Shown: positions 9,407-19,403, numbered from the stretch's first letter. The stretch: 64,000 nucleotides of DNA from Pseudomonadales bacterium (GCA_041395665.1 JAWLAB010000005.1:129283-193282), one strand, 5' to 3'. The notes: generated from the letters alone by a model not told the origin. Made by a program: numbers and translations.

Positions 9407-9883
9407 ATGAGTTCTGTCGACACCACCATACAAGTGTTGATTGATAACACTTGTGATACAGCATCTATCCCCAGCGAGGAGCAGTTCTCACAGTGGATTC
9501 ATGCCGCGTTGCAAGGTTTGCGCACGCGCGCCGAAGTGTCTATTGGCATCGTCGATGAACAAGAAAGTGCCGTACTGAATAATCAATATCGCGGCAAAGA
9601 TTACGCCACCAATGTGCTGTCTTTCCCCAGTGATCTACCAGAAGATTTTGAGCCGCCGCTGCTGGGTGATTTAGCGATTTGCGCAGCAGTGGTTGAACGC
9701 GAGGCACAAACGCAAAAAAAACCGTTACAAGCGCACTGGGCACACATGGTGATACACGGCTGCTTGCATTTACTGGGTTTTGACCACATAGACGATGAAG
9801 AAGCTGAACAAATGGAAGCGCGAGAAATTGCCATCTTGCATAGCTTAGGTTTTGCAAACCCGTACGAAACTGATCTTGATTAA
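9407..9883 (+). CDS. ybeY: Endoribonuclease YbeY (rRNA maturation factor)
   Basis: This 158-residue protein has the zinc-binding signature HGCLHLLGFDH (residues 117-127), with the preceding YRGKDYATNVLSFP segment typical of YbeY. The enzyme takes part in 16S rRNA 3'-end maturation and ribosome quality control. An upstream in-frame start would overlap phoH by 80 bases, so ATG 9407 is preferred. It lies in the phoH-ybeY-corC-lnt series. Confidence 0.94.
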   Translation: MSSVDTTIQVLIDNTCDTASIPSEEQFSQWIHAALQGLRTRAEVSIGIVDEQESAVLNNQYRGKDYATNVLSFPSDLPEDFEPPLLGDLAICAAVVEREAQTQKKPLQAHWAHMVIHGCLHLLGFDHIDDEEAEQMEAREIAILHSLGFANPYETDLD

Positions 9884-9915
9884 AAACACGGAACACAGGA
9901 AAGAGCACCGCATCC

Positions 9916-10770
9916 ATGAGTGATGAAAATAACGAACCCACGGAAAAATCTTGGCTTGATCGTTTCATGAAAGCAATAGGCCTTTCATTGCGCGACAGCA
10001 ATGACTTGCTAGAAATTCTCGATGACGCCCACAAGCAAAAGCTGCTGGATGACGAAATGTTTTCCATCATGGAAAACGCGTTAAAAATTCGAGGAAAAAC
10101 TGTCGGCGATATCATGGTACCGCGCCGACAAATGGTGACGCTAAAAGCAGATAGCTCACTGGAAACACTGCTCACAGCCATCATTGAATCAGAGCACTCG
10201 CGCTTCCCTGTGTTGGGAGAAACACCCGATCATATCGTCGGCATTCTATTAGCCAAAAAACTGCTACCTCTGCTACTGAAAGACAAAGAATCTTTCAATA
10301 TTCACGATCATTTACACAATGCTAATGTTGTCCCAGAAACCAAACGCATCAGTGAATTGCTGCGAGACTTTCGCCAGAATCGCTATCACATGGGTATCGT
10401 GGTCGATGAATACGGCAATGTTGCTGGATTAGTCACCATTGAAGATGTATTGGAAGAAATTGTTGGCAACATAGAGGACGAAACAGATACAGAAGAAGAC
10501 GAGCGTTTCATTCGCCCGCTGTCAGGGCAAGATTATTTAGTCAAAGCGCTAACACCTATCGAAGATTTCAACGCAGCTTTTGGCTCCACCTTATCTGATG
10601 CAGAGTTTGACACCATGGGTGGTCTAATTATGCATGCCTTTGGTCATTTGCCGCGACGCAATGAAAGCACCACTATTCAAGGCTTTAATTTTCGCGTGCT
10701 CAATGCCGACAAGCGCCAAATACATATGCTGCGCGTCACTTTACCCACCAACAATACCGACGCAGAATAG
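9916..10770 (+). CDS. corC: CorC/YbeX-family CBS-domain protein
   Basis: This 284-residue cytosolic protein has a short N-terminal helix region, a CBS pair (about 65-195, starting at IMVPRRQMVTL) and a C-terminal CorC/HlyC transporter-associated domain (about 205-280). There is no membrane domain, so it matches the short YbeX/CorC type rather than the membrane-bound CNNM-like proteins. The family is associated with magnesium and cobalt efflux, and more recently with ribosome-related functions through its fixed place beside ybeY. The lnt start follows 6 bases after its stop. Confidence 0.9.
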   Translation: MSDENNEPTEKSWLDRFMKAIGLSLRDSNDLLEILDDAHKQKLLDDEMFSIMENALKIRGKTVGDIMVPRRQMVTLKADSSLETLLTAIIESEHSRFPVLGETPDHIVGILLAKKLLPLLLKDKESFNIHDHLHNANVVPETKRISELLRDFRQNRYHMGIVVDEYGNVAGLVTIEDVLEEIVGNIEDETDTEEDERFIRPLSGQDYLVKALTPIEDFNAAFGSTLSDAEFDTMGGLIMHAFGHLPRRNESTTIQGFNFRVLNADKRQIHMLRVTLPTNNTDAE

Positions 10771-10776
10771 TTTTTG

Positions 10777-12279
10777 ATGAGCCAATTTTTTGCAAAAAAA
10801 TGGGGCGACTTCGCCGCGCTCCTCGCAGGTGCATTACTGCCTTTAGCGTTAGCGCCCTTTGATTGGCGGTGGTTTGCACCGCTACCGCTGCTCGCTTATC
10901 TGATGCTAACTTCAAATATCTCAAGCAAGCGCCGCTACTGGCGCAGTTTTTTGTTTGGGCTGGGGATGTACGGCACTGGCGCATCGTGGATTTATGTCAG
11001 CGTACACGATTACGGTCCAGCACCCGCACCATTAGCCGCCAGTTTAATTTTTCTTTTTTCTTGTGGCATGGCGCTGCTTTTTCTTATTCCCATGTGGAGC
11101 TGGCATCGTTTTTTTCAAGATAAAAAATGGGGTATTACACTGGGTTTCCCCGCCATCTGGATGCTCAATGAGTGGTTTCGCACATGGATTTTTACCGGGT
11201 TTCCTTGGCTTTTTATTGGCTACAGCCAAACTGAAACTTTTATCGGCAACTGGGCGCCTGTAACCGGCGTTTACGGCATCAGCTTTTTGTTAGCGTTCTT
11301 TGCTGCAACAATTTTTGAGAGCTTGCAGCAACATCGTTGCAGTAAGTCATTGCTCGCTGCGATTACACTACTCTGCGCAGGCAGTGCGCTACTGGGAATA
11401 AAACAATGGACGCATCCTACCAACACAACGCAATCTTTTGCTTTGATACAGGGCAATGTGCCGCAACAACTGAAATGGAAACCGGAGCAGCGCGAAGCGA
11501 TACGCACACTGTATTGGGATGCCAGCGTGCCGCTGTGGCAGAAAAACTCTCTAGTGATTTGGCCGGAAGCCGCAATTCCTGAACTGTACACAGCTGATCA
11601 CCCATTTTTTCTACGCGTTGAAAAACAACTCGCGCAAAATGGCGGCGCATTAATCACTGGTGTACCGACATTGCATTACGATGCGGATGACACACCGTAT
11701 TTTCACAACAGTATGATTGGCTTAGGCGAAGCAAGCGGCATCTACAACAAACAGCGTTTAGTGCCTTTTGGTGAATATGTGCCGCTAGAACGCTGGTTAA
11801 AAAAATTGCTCGATTTTTTCAAAATGCCGATATCCGATTTTCGCGTCGGTAGTGACGAGCAATTCAATATCAATAGCGGCTTGCTGACAGTCGCTTCCAG
11901 CATTTGCTATGAAGTGGCCTACCCCAAATTAGTCGCATCGCAAGCAAAAGACGCCGACTTTTTACTGACGGTCAGCAATGACACTTGGTTCGGCAACTCC
12001 ATCGGCCCACACCAACATTTACAAATGGCACAGATGCGGGCGCGTGAAAATGCACGAGAAATGTTGCGCGCTACCAGCAACGGCATCTCTGCGCACATCA
12101 ATGAACAAGGAAAGTTATTGGCGCGTTCACCACAATTTGAGCGCTTCGTTATGCAAGGCACAGTACAAGCACGACAAGGACACACGCCCTACCAACTGCT
12201 AGGCAACTGGCCAATGCTGCTGATTTGTTGGGCGCTGTTGCTGCTGGTGTGGTTTAAGCCATCACAGCCGCGCCATTAG
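10777..12279 (+). CDS. lnt: Apolipoprotein N-acyltransferase
   Basis: This inner membrane enzyme of 500 residues adds the third acyl chain to outer membrane lipoproteins. The N-terminal half has about six hydrophobic segments, and residues from about 210 to 470 form the nitrilase-like domain with the catalytic Glu in WPEAAIPEL, a Lys around the active site and the nucleophile Cys in SSICYEVAYP. A last transmembrane segment closes the protein. ATG 10777 is chosen over TTG 10774. Its 3' end overlaps the convergent pepN by 26 bases. Confidence 0.95.
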   Translation: MSQFFAKKWGDFAALLAGALLPLALAPFDWRWFAPLPLLAYLMLTSNISSKRRYWRSFLFGLGMYGTGASWIYVSVHDYGPAPAPLAASLIFLFSCGMALLFLIPMWSWHRFFQDKKWGITLGFPAIWMLNEWFRTWIFTGFPWLFIGYSQTETFIGNWAPVTGVYGISFLLAFFAATIFESLQQHRCSKSLLAAITLLCAGSALLGIKQWTHPTNTTQSFALIQGNVPQQLKWKPEQREAIRTLYWDASVPLWQKNSLVIWPEAAIPELYTADHPFFLRVEKQLAQNGGALITGVPTLHYDADDTPYFHNSMIGLGEASGIYNKQRLVPFGEYVPLERWLKKLLDFFKMPISDFRVGSDEQFNINSGLLTVASSICYEVAYPKLVASQAKDADFLLTVSNDTWFGNSIGPHQHLQMAQMRARENAREMLRATSNGISAHINEQGKLLARSPQFERFVMQGTVQARQGHTPYQLLGNWPMLLICWALLLLVWFKPSQPRH

Positions 12280-14947
12280 CATCGCTGCCCGATACCGATT
12301 TACTCACCACTTCGTAAACATCTGGCGACAACTGACCACTGCGTAAAATGCGCTGCAATTCACCGCGCATTTTTTCTTGATTTGCGGCAGGCAATTTTTG
12401 CCAACGCGTCAGCGGCGACAGTAAACGCGCAGCAATTTGTGGATTGATTGCATCCAGCTCAATCACTTTATCCGCTAAAAATTGATAACCTGAACCATCT
12501 TCCGCATGAAAATGCACAAGATTTTGGCTGCAAAACACACCGATAACTGCGCGCACTTTGTTGGGATTGCGAATATCAAATGCTTCGTGCTGCAACAGCG
12601 CTTTAACACGCTCCAAAGCACCGGCTAACGAACAAGTTGCTTGCCACTGCAACCACAAATTGACAGCCAAAGGCTCATGCTGCCAACGGCGATAAAAAAT
12701 ACGCAACGCTTTTTCGCGCACGGCAGTGACAAAATCCGCTTCACAATTTAACAAGGCTTGCAGTGATGCGCTGGCGTCCGTCATATTTGCAGCATTGTTG
12801 TACTGATCCAGCGCCAGTTGCGCAGTCGCTTTTTCATTCAGCAGCGTCAAGTAAGACAGTGCTGTATTCTTCAAGCTGCGATGTGCAATGGCCTCTGCAA
12901 TAGGTTGATAAGTTGCTGGTGGTTGATGGCGGTGATAAACCGTTTCCAATGCATGGCGCAATTCATGCGCTAATGCAGTGCGCGCAAATTGTCGTGCTTG
13001 ATGAATGGCCACCGGATTCGCTACGACTGCCACTTCTGCTAAATAATTTTCTGATGGCAGCTCCAACATCAAAGCTACCATCGCCGGATCCAAAGTTTCA
13101 TCCAACAACAACACACGGAATGCAGCAACCAATTTGCTGTCGAGTGTCAAAGTTTGTTTTTGTAGCACTTTTTCCACTAATTTCTGCAGCACTTGTACGC
13201 CCAATTGCTGCGCTGCTTCCCAGCGATTAAACCCATCGCTATCGTGGCTCATTAAAAATGCTAATTCATCGGCCGTGTAGGGATAATCCAACTTCACCGG
13301 CGCAGAAAAACCACGCAACAAAGACAGCACAGGTTTTTCTGTCACGCCTTCAAACACAAACTGCTGCATGCGATCGCGCACTTCCAACAAATGTTCTTTA
13401 TGCTGCGCGTTATCGACGCTATCTCGCAAACACACAGACAACTCACCGCCTGTTGCGCCCAACAAACTCACTGCCAAAGGAATGTGAAAAGGCTCTTTGT
13501 GTGATGATTCTGGTGTAGCTGGGCAACTCTGCTCTACCGATAACCGCAGTGTTTTTTCAGTGGCGTTGTATTCACTGCGCACGCGCAATAACGGTGTGCC
13601 CGCTTGCGTATACCAATAGCGGAATTGACTGAGGTTGCGCCCAGAAACACTCGCCATTGCCGACAAAAATTCATCAATCGTTACCGCCTGACCATCGTGG
13701 CGCGAAAAATACAAATCAGTGCCTTGACGAAATTTTTCCGCACCCAATAAGCGGTGCAGCATACGCACCACTTCCGCACCTTTTTCATACACGGTGGCGG
13801 TATAAAAGTTGGAAATTTCCATATAGGAGGCAGGCTGCACAGGATGCGCCATCGGACCTGCGTCTTCAGCAAACTGCGCGGTGCGCAACATATTGACATC
13901 TTCGATGCGTTTTACCGTGCGCGAACCCATATCCGCTGAAAATTCCGCATCGCGAAATACAGTAAAACCTTCTTTCAAACTCAACTGAAACCAATCGCGA
14001 CAAGTGACACGGTTGCCGGACCAGTTGTGGAAATACTCGTGCGCCACCACCGCTTCCACACGCTGAAAGCCTCGATCCGTGGTGATTTCTGCTCGCGCCA
14101 ATACGCAAGAGGTATTAAAAATATTGAGCCCTTTGTTTTCCATCGCGCCCATATTGAAATCATCGACCGCGACGATCATGTAAATATCGAGATCGTATTC
14201 GCGACCATAGACTTTTTCATCCCACGCCATCGCGCGCTTGAGCGAAGACATCGCGTGATTACATTTTGCTAAATCTTTACCTTCCACATAAATGCGCAGC
14301 GTAATGCGCCTTCCAGAACGCGTGACAAAATAATCTTCAACATATTTCAAATCGCCTGCCACTAACGCAAACAAATAGCTCGGCTTCTTGAATGGATCTT
14401 TCCATGTCGCCCAATGCACACCATTGTTGAGCTTGCCGCTTTCCACCAAATTGCCGTTCGACAACAACACGGGGTAGCGCTGTTGGTCCGCCAGCAGCGT
14501 CACGGTAAACAGCGACATCACATCCGGTCTATCCAAATACCAAGTGATGCGGCGAAAACCTTCTGCCTCACACTGCGTGCAAAACATATTGCGCGATTTA
14601 TACAGGCCTTCCAACGCTGTATTTAATTGCGGGCGAATAGTAACAATGGATTCCAACTCGAACTGTTCTGGCAGCGATACCAAGATACGCAAAGTATTGC
14701 CTTGAATTTCATACTCACTGGCTTTGAGCGGTTTTCCATTGAGCGAAACACTGCGTGTATTCAGTTCATTACCGTCTAACACCAGCGCTGCATCAGGGTT
14801 TCCCAACGGGTTTCTGCGCATTTTTAAGCGCGCATTTACCGTGGTAGCCACTTCCGTCAACTGAAAATTGAGTAGTGTTTCGTCGATCAAAAAATCAGAC
14901 GGTTGATAATCCTGCAACTGGATAGCTTTAGCGACGACTTCGTTCAT
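12254..14947 (-). CDS. pepN: Aminopeptidase N (M1 family)
   Basis: This 897-residue cytosolic zinc aminopeptidase cleaves N-terminal residues from peptides. The substrate-binding GAMEN motif is at 267-271, and the zinc site is HEYFH at 303-307 with the third ligand Glu326. The C-terminal DUF3458 helical domain is complete and the length matches gammaproteobacterial PepN. It is monocistronic and convergent with lnt, with the two 3' ends overlapping. Confidence 0.96.
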   Translation of the reverse strand: MNEVVAKAIQLQDYQPSDFLIDETLLNFQLTEVATTVNARLKMRRNPLGNPDAALVLDGNELNTRSVSLNGKPLKASEYEIQGNTLRILVSLPEQFELESIVTIRPQLNTALEGLYKSRNMFCTQCEAEGFRRITWYLDRPDVMSLFTVTLLADQQRYPVLLSNGNLVESGKLNNGVHWATWKDPFKKPSYLFALVAGDLKYVEDYFVTRSGRRITLRIYVEGKDLAKCNHAMSSLKRAMAWDEKVYGREYDLDIYMIVAVDDFNMGAMENKGLNIFNTSCVLARAEITTDRGFQRVEAVVAHEYFHNWSGNRVTCRDWFQLSLKEGFTVFRDAEFSADMGSRTVKRIEDVNMLRTAQFAEDAGPMAHPVQPASYMEISNFYTATVYEKGAEVVRMLHRLLGAEKFRQGTDLYFSRHDGQAVTIDEFLSAMASVSGRNLSQFRYWYTQAGTPLLRVRSEYNATEKTLRLSVEQSCPATPESSHKEPFHIPLAVSLLGATGGELSVCLRDSVDNAQHKEHLLEVRDRMQQFVFEGVTEKPVLSLLRGFSAPVKLDYPYTADELAFLMSHDSDGFNRWEAAQQLGVQVLQKLVEKVLQKQTLTLDSKLVAAFRVLLLDETLDPAMVALMLELPSENYLAEVAVVANPVAIHQARQFARTALAHELRHALETVYHRHQPPATYQPIAEAIAHRSLKNTALSYLTLLNEKATAQLALDQYNNAANMTDASASLQALLNCEADFVTAVREKALRIFYRRWQHEPLAVNLWLQWQATCSLAGALERVKALLQHEAFDIRNPNKVRAVIGVFCSQNLVHFHAEDGSGYQFLADKVIELDAINPQIAARLLSPLTRWQKLPAANQEKMRGELQRILRSGQLSPDVYEVVSKSVSGSDANGAAVMA

Positions 14948-15011
14948 AGCACTGAAAATTCCACTTCATACGCGGTGAACTTGCGAATATTCAGTGCACC
15001 TGTTGATAACA

Positions 15012-15791
15012 TTAAATACTGCCCTTTATCCCCAACAGCTCGCCTTCAACCGTAGGCGTTTTATCAAAATTATGCGTACTCACTTTTTCTGCATAACGCT
15101 GAATGGGATAGGAAAAACATTGCTCCACTTCATCTGGCAATACTGTGACGGCAGTGACACCCAAACGCTGTTGTAACAATGCAATATCGCCCTTCACTGC
15201 GCGCAACAATTTTTCTCGCTCGCTGTACAAATCTATTGGCTGCGTATTGCTGCGCAACAGCCCACGCCAATCCGTTTTGTCGGCGACAAACTGTTTGCAA
15301 ATCACTTCAAATAAACCAGAAGCATAGCGATTCGCTACGCGCGCAATCGGCAACGCTTGAACAGCACCTTGATCTAACCAGCGCGTCGGCATTTGGCTGG
15401 CGCGGGTAATGCCCACTTTGATGCCAGTCGAGTTAGCGAGATAAACAATATGGTCGGTTTGGCAGTGCGTGGCTGCCCAATCCGGTTCGCGACAAGTGCC
15501 TAAATGCAGATGACATTTCTCAGGGCTGACAATGCAACTGTCGCACTGCGCCAGTGATTGAAAACACGGATAACAGTAGCCTTGATTAAAACTTTTTTTG
15601 GTTTTTCGCCCGCAATGCGTACAGAGAATCACACCAGTATGACGCAAACGAATGGTCTGACCGATGTGCTCGTTCAGCGGCAGCAATTTTTCATTCAATG
15701 GCAATGCGTACTGCGCAGGCGCAGCGGGCGTTATCTGCATTTTATCCAGACAACCCTGACCCAAAATCGTATGCGCTTCTGCTGCTAACAT
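15012..15791 (-). CDS. DUF2797 protein with cysteine clusters
   Basis: This 259-residue protein belongs to the uncharacterised DUF2797 family. A probable metal-binding region (about 55-105) holds CTHCGRK, YCYPCF, CDSC and further Cys and His residues spaced like a zinc ribbon. It is followed by a segment reading VYLANSTGIKVGITRASQMPTRW, which resembles a GIY-YIG-like nuclease core (Val-Tyr...Lys-Val-Gly-Ile-Thr), although that link is inference. The gene starts 1 base after the stop of the DUF1315 gene, so the pair is translationally coupled. Function is unknown. Confidence 0.75.
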   Translation of the reverse strand: MLAAEAHTILGQGCLDKMQITPAAPAQYALPLNEKLLPLNEHIGQTIRLRHTGVILCTHCGRKTKKSFNQGYCYPCFQSLAQCDSCIVSPEKCHLHLGTCREPDWAATHCQTDHIVYLANSTGIKVGITRASQMPTRWLDQGAVQALPIARVANRYASGLFEVICKQFVADKTDWRGLLRSNTQPIDLYSEREKLLRAVKGDIALLQQRLGVTAVTVLPDEVEQCFSYPIQRYAEKVSTHNFDKTPTVEGELLGIKGSI

Positions 15792-15792
15792 G

Positions 15793-16131
15793 TCAATGCC
15801 GAGTGGAATGGGTTTCAGACATTTGGCGAAACACTAACAACTGTTCTTCGTCCCAGCGATTGCCTGCGTGATCGTGTTTTTTATCGCCTTCACTGCCGCA
15901 GTGTTCATGCTCTTGCGGCTGGATATAACCGATGCGCTCACCTTCAGGTTTGTGACGACCATCGTAATAAATCACCGCTTGCAAGCAGGTCTCTCGCTGC
16001 GCGGCAGTTAGACGCGCGCCGTTTGCCCATCTACCCAATTCCACCGCGCGTTTTAACGCCTCATACACTTCAGGCGTGATGTTATTGAGTAGGGTTTGCA
16101 TATCGGGAAAATCGTCTGCGTCGATCATCAT
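15793..16131 (-). CDS. DUF1315 (YeaC-like) small protein
   Basis: This protein of about 112 residues has the DUF1315/YeaC core: ITPEVYEALKRAVELGRW, a Leu-Thr-x-x-Gln-Arg-Glu-x-Cys-Leu-Gln-Ala turn and a closing RIGYI. The family is uncharacterised. The first in-frame start is a GTG at 16152, but ATG 16131 or 16128 fits the homologous N terminus better; none has a clear ribosome site. It lies directly upstream of the DUF2797 gene. Confidence 0.7.
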   Translation of the reverse strand: MMIDADDFPDMQTLLNNITPEVYEALKRAVELGRWANGARLTAAQRETCLQAVIYYDGRHKPEGERIGYIQPQEHEHCGSEGDKKHDHAGNRWDEEQLLVFRQMSETHSTRH

Positions 16132-16242
16132 TTCACACGCGTCGTGCTGCACTCGAGGGGAGGTTTATTCTAGCAGAGCGATCAAGACACCATGGGGTCT
16201 TTGCACTATTATCGCGCGACGCAATGCTCTGGAGAGACACCG

Positions 16243-16647
16243 GTGAAGTTTGTTCACACAGCGCTCATACTCGTTATCACGATTGGATTCCTTGGTGGCT
16301 GTAGCATGGGCAGCAAAGCCTCACAACAACAGAAAAAAGCTGACCGACTGGCCGATGAATACCTCGATTGCATTGGCTCGCTCATCAAGAAAACTGCCCG
16401 CGAGAAATACGCCGATCACATCACGCGCCGCAATGTCATTCTGGATAGCTGCCAATCGTCCATCACGCCGTTCACGATTGTGCAGGAAGAAGCCTTTAGC
16501 AATGTCTGTGTCAACAGCAGTAAAAATAGCGGCAAAAGTAATCAAACTTGCGATAACGAAGCCGTTGCTCAAGCCAAGCTGGAGACCAAGAAATTGGAGC
16601 AAGAAGCTCGCCGACGCATCGACACATCTCCACGGGTTTACTACTAA
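16243..16647 (+). CDS. Small lipoprotein of unknown function
   Basis: This protein of about 134 residues starts with a short signal sequence ending in the lipobox LGGC (Cys about residue 19), so it is a predicted lipoprotein. The mature part is charged and helical, with four further cysteines (for example DSCQSS, NVCVNS and QTCDNE). GTG 16243 is preferred because GGAGAG lies 7 bases upstream and the signal sequence begins there; an ATG at 16192 would add 17 unlikely residues. The last bases overlap the convergent cmoM by 4. I do not recognise a family. Confidence 0.65.
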   Translation: MKFVHTALILVITIGFLGGCSMGSKASQQQKKADRLADEYLDCIGSLIKKTAREKYADHITRRNVILDSCQSSITPFTIVQEEAFSNVCVNSSKNSGKSNQTCDNEAVAQAKLETKKLEQEARRRIDTSPRVYY

Positions 16648-17426
16648 CCACGCGGCGTGTTCTGAGCCATCACATGGATGTAGCGCCCCAGCCACTTGTA
16701 GGGCTCTTGTCGGCTCAACTCCTGCTCCAAACGCAGCAGTGTCTCCGCCTCAATTTTTACGCCAGGGAACAGGTAATCGTGCAAGCAGCGCACGCCCGTC
16801 ACCTGCGCCACCGACAAATTGCGCTCTGCCAACCACGTCAATACTTGCGGCGCAGATTGTGGACTGATCGGCGTTAAGCTGCCCGCTTCACCGGCTTTAT
16901 CCGCCGCGCGTGCGCGATCAATATTACCCTTGAGCAAGTTCTTCCAGACGATGGATTCGCGGTTGTAAAACGCTAACGACAGCCAGCCGTCGCTCGCCAA
17001 CCACTGCAACAGCGACGACAGCGTTTGGAGCGGATCAATCAGCCACTCCAACACCGCATGGCACACCACCAAATCAAACCGCTGCTCTGGCAGCAATACT
17101 TCGGGCAGTGTTTGAATCGACGCCTGCAAAAACTGCACGCGTGTCATATCGATGCCCTGCTCCGTAAATTGCCGCTTGGCTTTATCTAGCATCGCAGCCG
17201 ATGGCTCTGCCAACACAACGCTATGCCCCAATGCAGCAAGACGCAGACTCATCTGCCCCAAACCACCGCCCGCATCCAGAATGCGCAGCGATTTGCCCGC
17301 CGTGATCGCTGGCAACGCGGTGAGCAAGTCATCCCACAATAATTGCAGACGCAAATCGCCCTTTTTCGAGCCGTAAATCTTGCGCTCGAAACGGTCTGCT
17401 AATTGATCGAAGTAAATATCACCCAC
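16644..17426 (-). CDS. cmoM: tRNA 5-carboxymethoxyuridine methyltransferase CmoM (SmtA)
   Basis: This class I SAM-dependent methyltransferase of about 260 residues has motif I LDAGGGLGQMSLRLA and the CmoM-typical N terminus YFDQLADRFERKIYGSKKGDLR. It methylates the carboxylate of cmo5U at the wobble position of certain tRNAs. The first ATG is at 17477, but the family start lines up with GTG 17426, just before Asp-Ile-Tyr-Phe-Asp. It is convergent with the lipoprotein gene. Confidence 0.82.
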   Translation of the reverse strand: MGDIYFDQLADRFERKIYGSKKGDLRLQLLWDDLLTALPAITAGKSLRILDAGGGLGQMSLRLAALGHSVVLAEPSAAMLDKAKRQFTEQGIDMTRVQFLQASIQTLPEVLLPEQRFDLVVCHAVLEWLIDPLQTLSSLLQWLASDGWLSLAFYNRESIVWKNLLKGNIDRARAADKAGEAGSLTPISPQSAPQVLTWLAERNLSVAQVTGVRCLHDYLFPGVKIEAETLLRLEQELSRQEPYKWLGRYIHVMAQNTPRG

Positions 17427-17539
17427 GCTTATCACCCAAATATGGCCATAGCTGTGTAAACCACCTAGCCGAAACATCGTAGCGGTGATTGTAAAGGTAG
17501 CCGTTATGATGGAGACCAGACATTGAACGGCAATCGCAC

Positions 17540-18502
17540 ATGAACATACTACTCACAGGCCCTTTTGGCACAATTGGCACGCGCGTTTTGAACGAATTAT
17601 TGGCGCGCAAACATCGCGTCACTTGTTTTGATCTCGACAACAAAACCAATCGCAAAATTGCCAACAGTTACGGTGACCGCATCAACATGGTGTGGGGTGA
17701 CATCACTCACGCAGCCAGCGTTCAAAAAGCAGTGAACCAGCAAGGTGCAGTAATTCACCTCGCCGCGATAATTCCGCCACTGTCAGAATCTAATCCTGCG
17801 CTGGCAGAAAAAGTGAATGTGCAGGGCACGCGTTTAGTGATAGACGCGATTGCCGCACAAGCCAAAATGCCGCTGCTAATTTTTCCTTCATCCATTTCTG
17901 TGCACGGCTTTAGCCATAAGCGCCAACCTCCCTGCCGTATTGATGTGCCGCTCGATGCGAAAGATCACTACGCCGGCCATAAAATTGCCTGTGAAAAACT
18001 TCTGCGTGAAAGTCACATCCCTTGGGTGATTTTGCGCATTGGTGCGTGTGTGGATGCCGCAAATGACAAAGTCGGCGATCGTGCTGCCATGATGCGCCAC
18101 ATGTTTTCGTTACACCCAGACACGCGTATTGAATACTTACACCCGCACGATGCCGCTGTTGCCATGGCCAATGCGCTAGAAAAAACAGATGCCGTTGGCA
18201 AAACGCTGTTTTTAGGTAGCGGAAGAAACAGTCAAACCTCGTGGCTAGAATTCGTCAATATCGCACCGCGCGCTATGGGCTTGCGCGATTTATCCCCTGA
18301 CGACTTTGGTGTCGATCCTTATTACACCGACTGGATGGACACTCAAGAAAGCCAGAAATTACTGCAATTTCAAAACTTAGGATTAGAAGCGTACAAACGC
18401 GAACTCGCTTTTGAATGGCGCTATAAACGCTTTTTGATTCTGCCATTCCGCTGGCTGATTCGACGCTACATGGTTAGTTTTTCACCAATTCACAGAAAAT
18501 AA
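17540..18502 (+). CDS. NAD-dependent epimerase/dehydratase (extended SDR)
   Basis: This is a 320-residue extended short-chain dehydrogenase. The N-terminal Rossmann motif is TGPFGTIG (residues 6-13), and an Asp about 25 residues later suggests NAD preference. The usual YxxxK is present as Tyr-Ala-Gly-His-Lys in DAKDHYAGHKIACEK. The substrate-binding C-terminal half is divergent, so the sugar or steroid-like substrate cannot be named. It is transcribed divergently from cmoM and convergently with slyX, with no operon partner. Confidence 0.78.
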   Translation: MNILLTGPFGTIGTRVLNELLARKHRVTCFDLDNKTNRKIANSYGDRINMVWGDITHAASVQKAVNQQGAVIHLAAIIPPLSESNPALAEKVNVQGTRLVIDAIAAQAKMPLLIFPSSISVHGFSHKRQPPCRIDVPLDAKDHYAGHKIACEKLLRESHIPWVILRIGACVDAANDKVGDRAAMMRHMFSLHPDTRIEYLHPHDAAVAMANALEKTDAVGKTLFLGSGRNSQTSWLEFVNIAPRAMGLRDLSPDDFGVDPYYTDWMDTQESQKLLQFQNLGLEAYKRELAFEWRYKRFLILPFRWLIRRYMVSFSPIHRK

Positions 18503-18505
18503 ACA

Positions 18506-18739
18506 TCAATAATGCGGTGGTTTTTCTTGTGCAGCAGCCACCGCACCCATCTCGGTAGATTCTTGCATCTCTCGCCACTGTCGATACAGCACTTGTAACA
18601 TTTGCTGTTGTTTTTCAGTTTCCTGTTGCAAATGTGTAATTTGTTCGTGCAAAGTTTGTATCACATCTTCTTGAAACGCCAAACGCATTTCTAATTCATC
18701 AACGCGCTGCTGCAAAACTTCTTCTGACACTGGATTCAT
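18506..18739 (-). CDS. slyX: SlyX family protein
   Basis: This 77-residue coiled-coil protein has a continuous heptad pattern from about residue 5 to 60 and the family C-terminal PPHY. SlyX is conserved in gammaproteobacteria with no settled function. It lies 9 bases downstream of cobC and is probably co-transcribed with it. Confidence 0.88.
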   Translation of the reverse strand: MNPVSEEVLQQRVDELEMRLAFQEDVIQTLHEQITHLQQETEKQQQMLQVLYRQWREMQESTEMGAVAAAQEKPPHY

Positions 18740-18748
18740 TTTTTAATC

Positions 18749-19354
18749 TCAAAATCGGCTGTTGTGAAAAACCAGTGTAGAAAAATCAGGATGGTCTGTG
18801 CTGTGATGAACACGAATACGACTCGCCGATGCATAGGGCACATCCAAACTGGCAATACGCTGCAGTGGCATCGCCAACACATGCGCTAACAACACACGAA
18901 TCGTGCCGCCGTGCGCCACCAGCAATACATGCTCACCGCGCAATGTTTGTAACAACTGCTGCCAAGCAGCCAAAACACGCTGCTCAAACATCAACATCGG
19001 CTCACCATTGGGTGGCGCAGCATTCACAGGATCCGCAAAAAAGCGTCGGGCATCACTGCCCTGCTCGCGCCATACATCCGCAATTAAACGCCCTTCCCAA
19101 TCGCCAAAATCTACTTCACGAAACCCATCCATAATGGAAACCGGTTTGTCACAACGCTCTGCTACTTCCTGTGCAAACAATGCACAGCGCTGCAAGGGTG
19201 AAGAAACGATCTGCGTCCACACGCCCACATTCTGTGTTTTGTCACGCAATTGCTGCCAGCCAACCGCATTCAGAGGAAAGTCCAAACGACCGCGATAAAC
19301 CTGCCCACCCTCGCATTCGCCGTGACGCAACAAATCAATCGTTGTTGTCTGCAT
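18749..19354 (-). CDS. cobC: Alpha-ribazole phosphatase-type histidine phosphatase
   Basis: This 201-residue protein of the histidine phosphatase superfamily has the phosphohistidine motif LLRHGE near the N terminus and the second His in VAHGGTIR. The VYRGRLDFPLNAVGWQQL segment is typical of CobC, which dephosphorylates alpha-ribazole phosphate in cobalamin nucleotide-loop assembly. The divergently placed adenosyltransferase supports a B12 salvage role. No other cob genes are in the window, so a general phosphatase role cannot be excluded. Confidence 0.78.
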   Translation of the reverse strand: MQTTTIDLLRHGECEGGQVYRGRLDFPLNAVGWQQLRDKTQNVGVWTQIVSSPLQRCALFAQEVAERCDKPVSIMDGFREVDFGDWEGRLIADVWREQGSDARRFFADPVNAAPPNGEPMLMFEQRVLAAWQQLLQTLRGEHVLLVAHGGTIRVLLAHVLAMPLQRIASLDVPYASASRIRVHHSTDHPDFSTLVFHNSRF

Positions 19355-19403
19355 TTATAATGTCCACCAATTTCGCAAAACCAATGCATGAGAGGATCGC
19401 AGA

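Noticed and set aside
15145..15788. Plus-strand open frames opposite the DUF2797 gene
   Set aside because: They mirror the Cys-rich DUF2797 sequence and have no ribosome sites.
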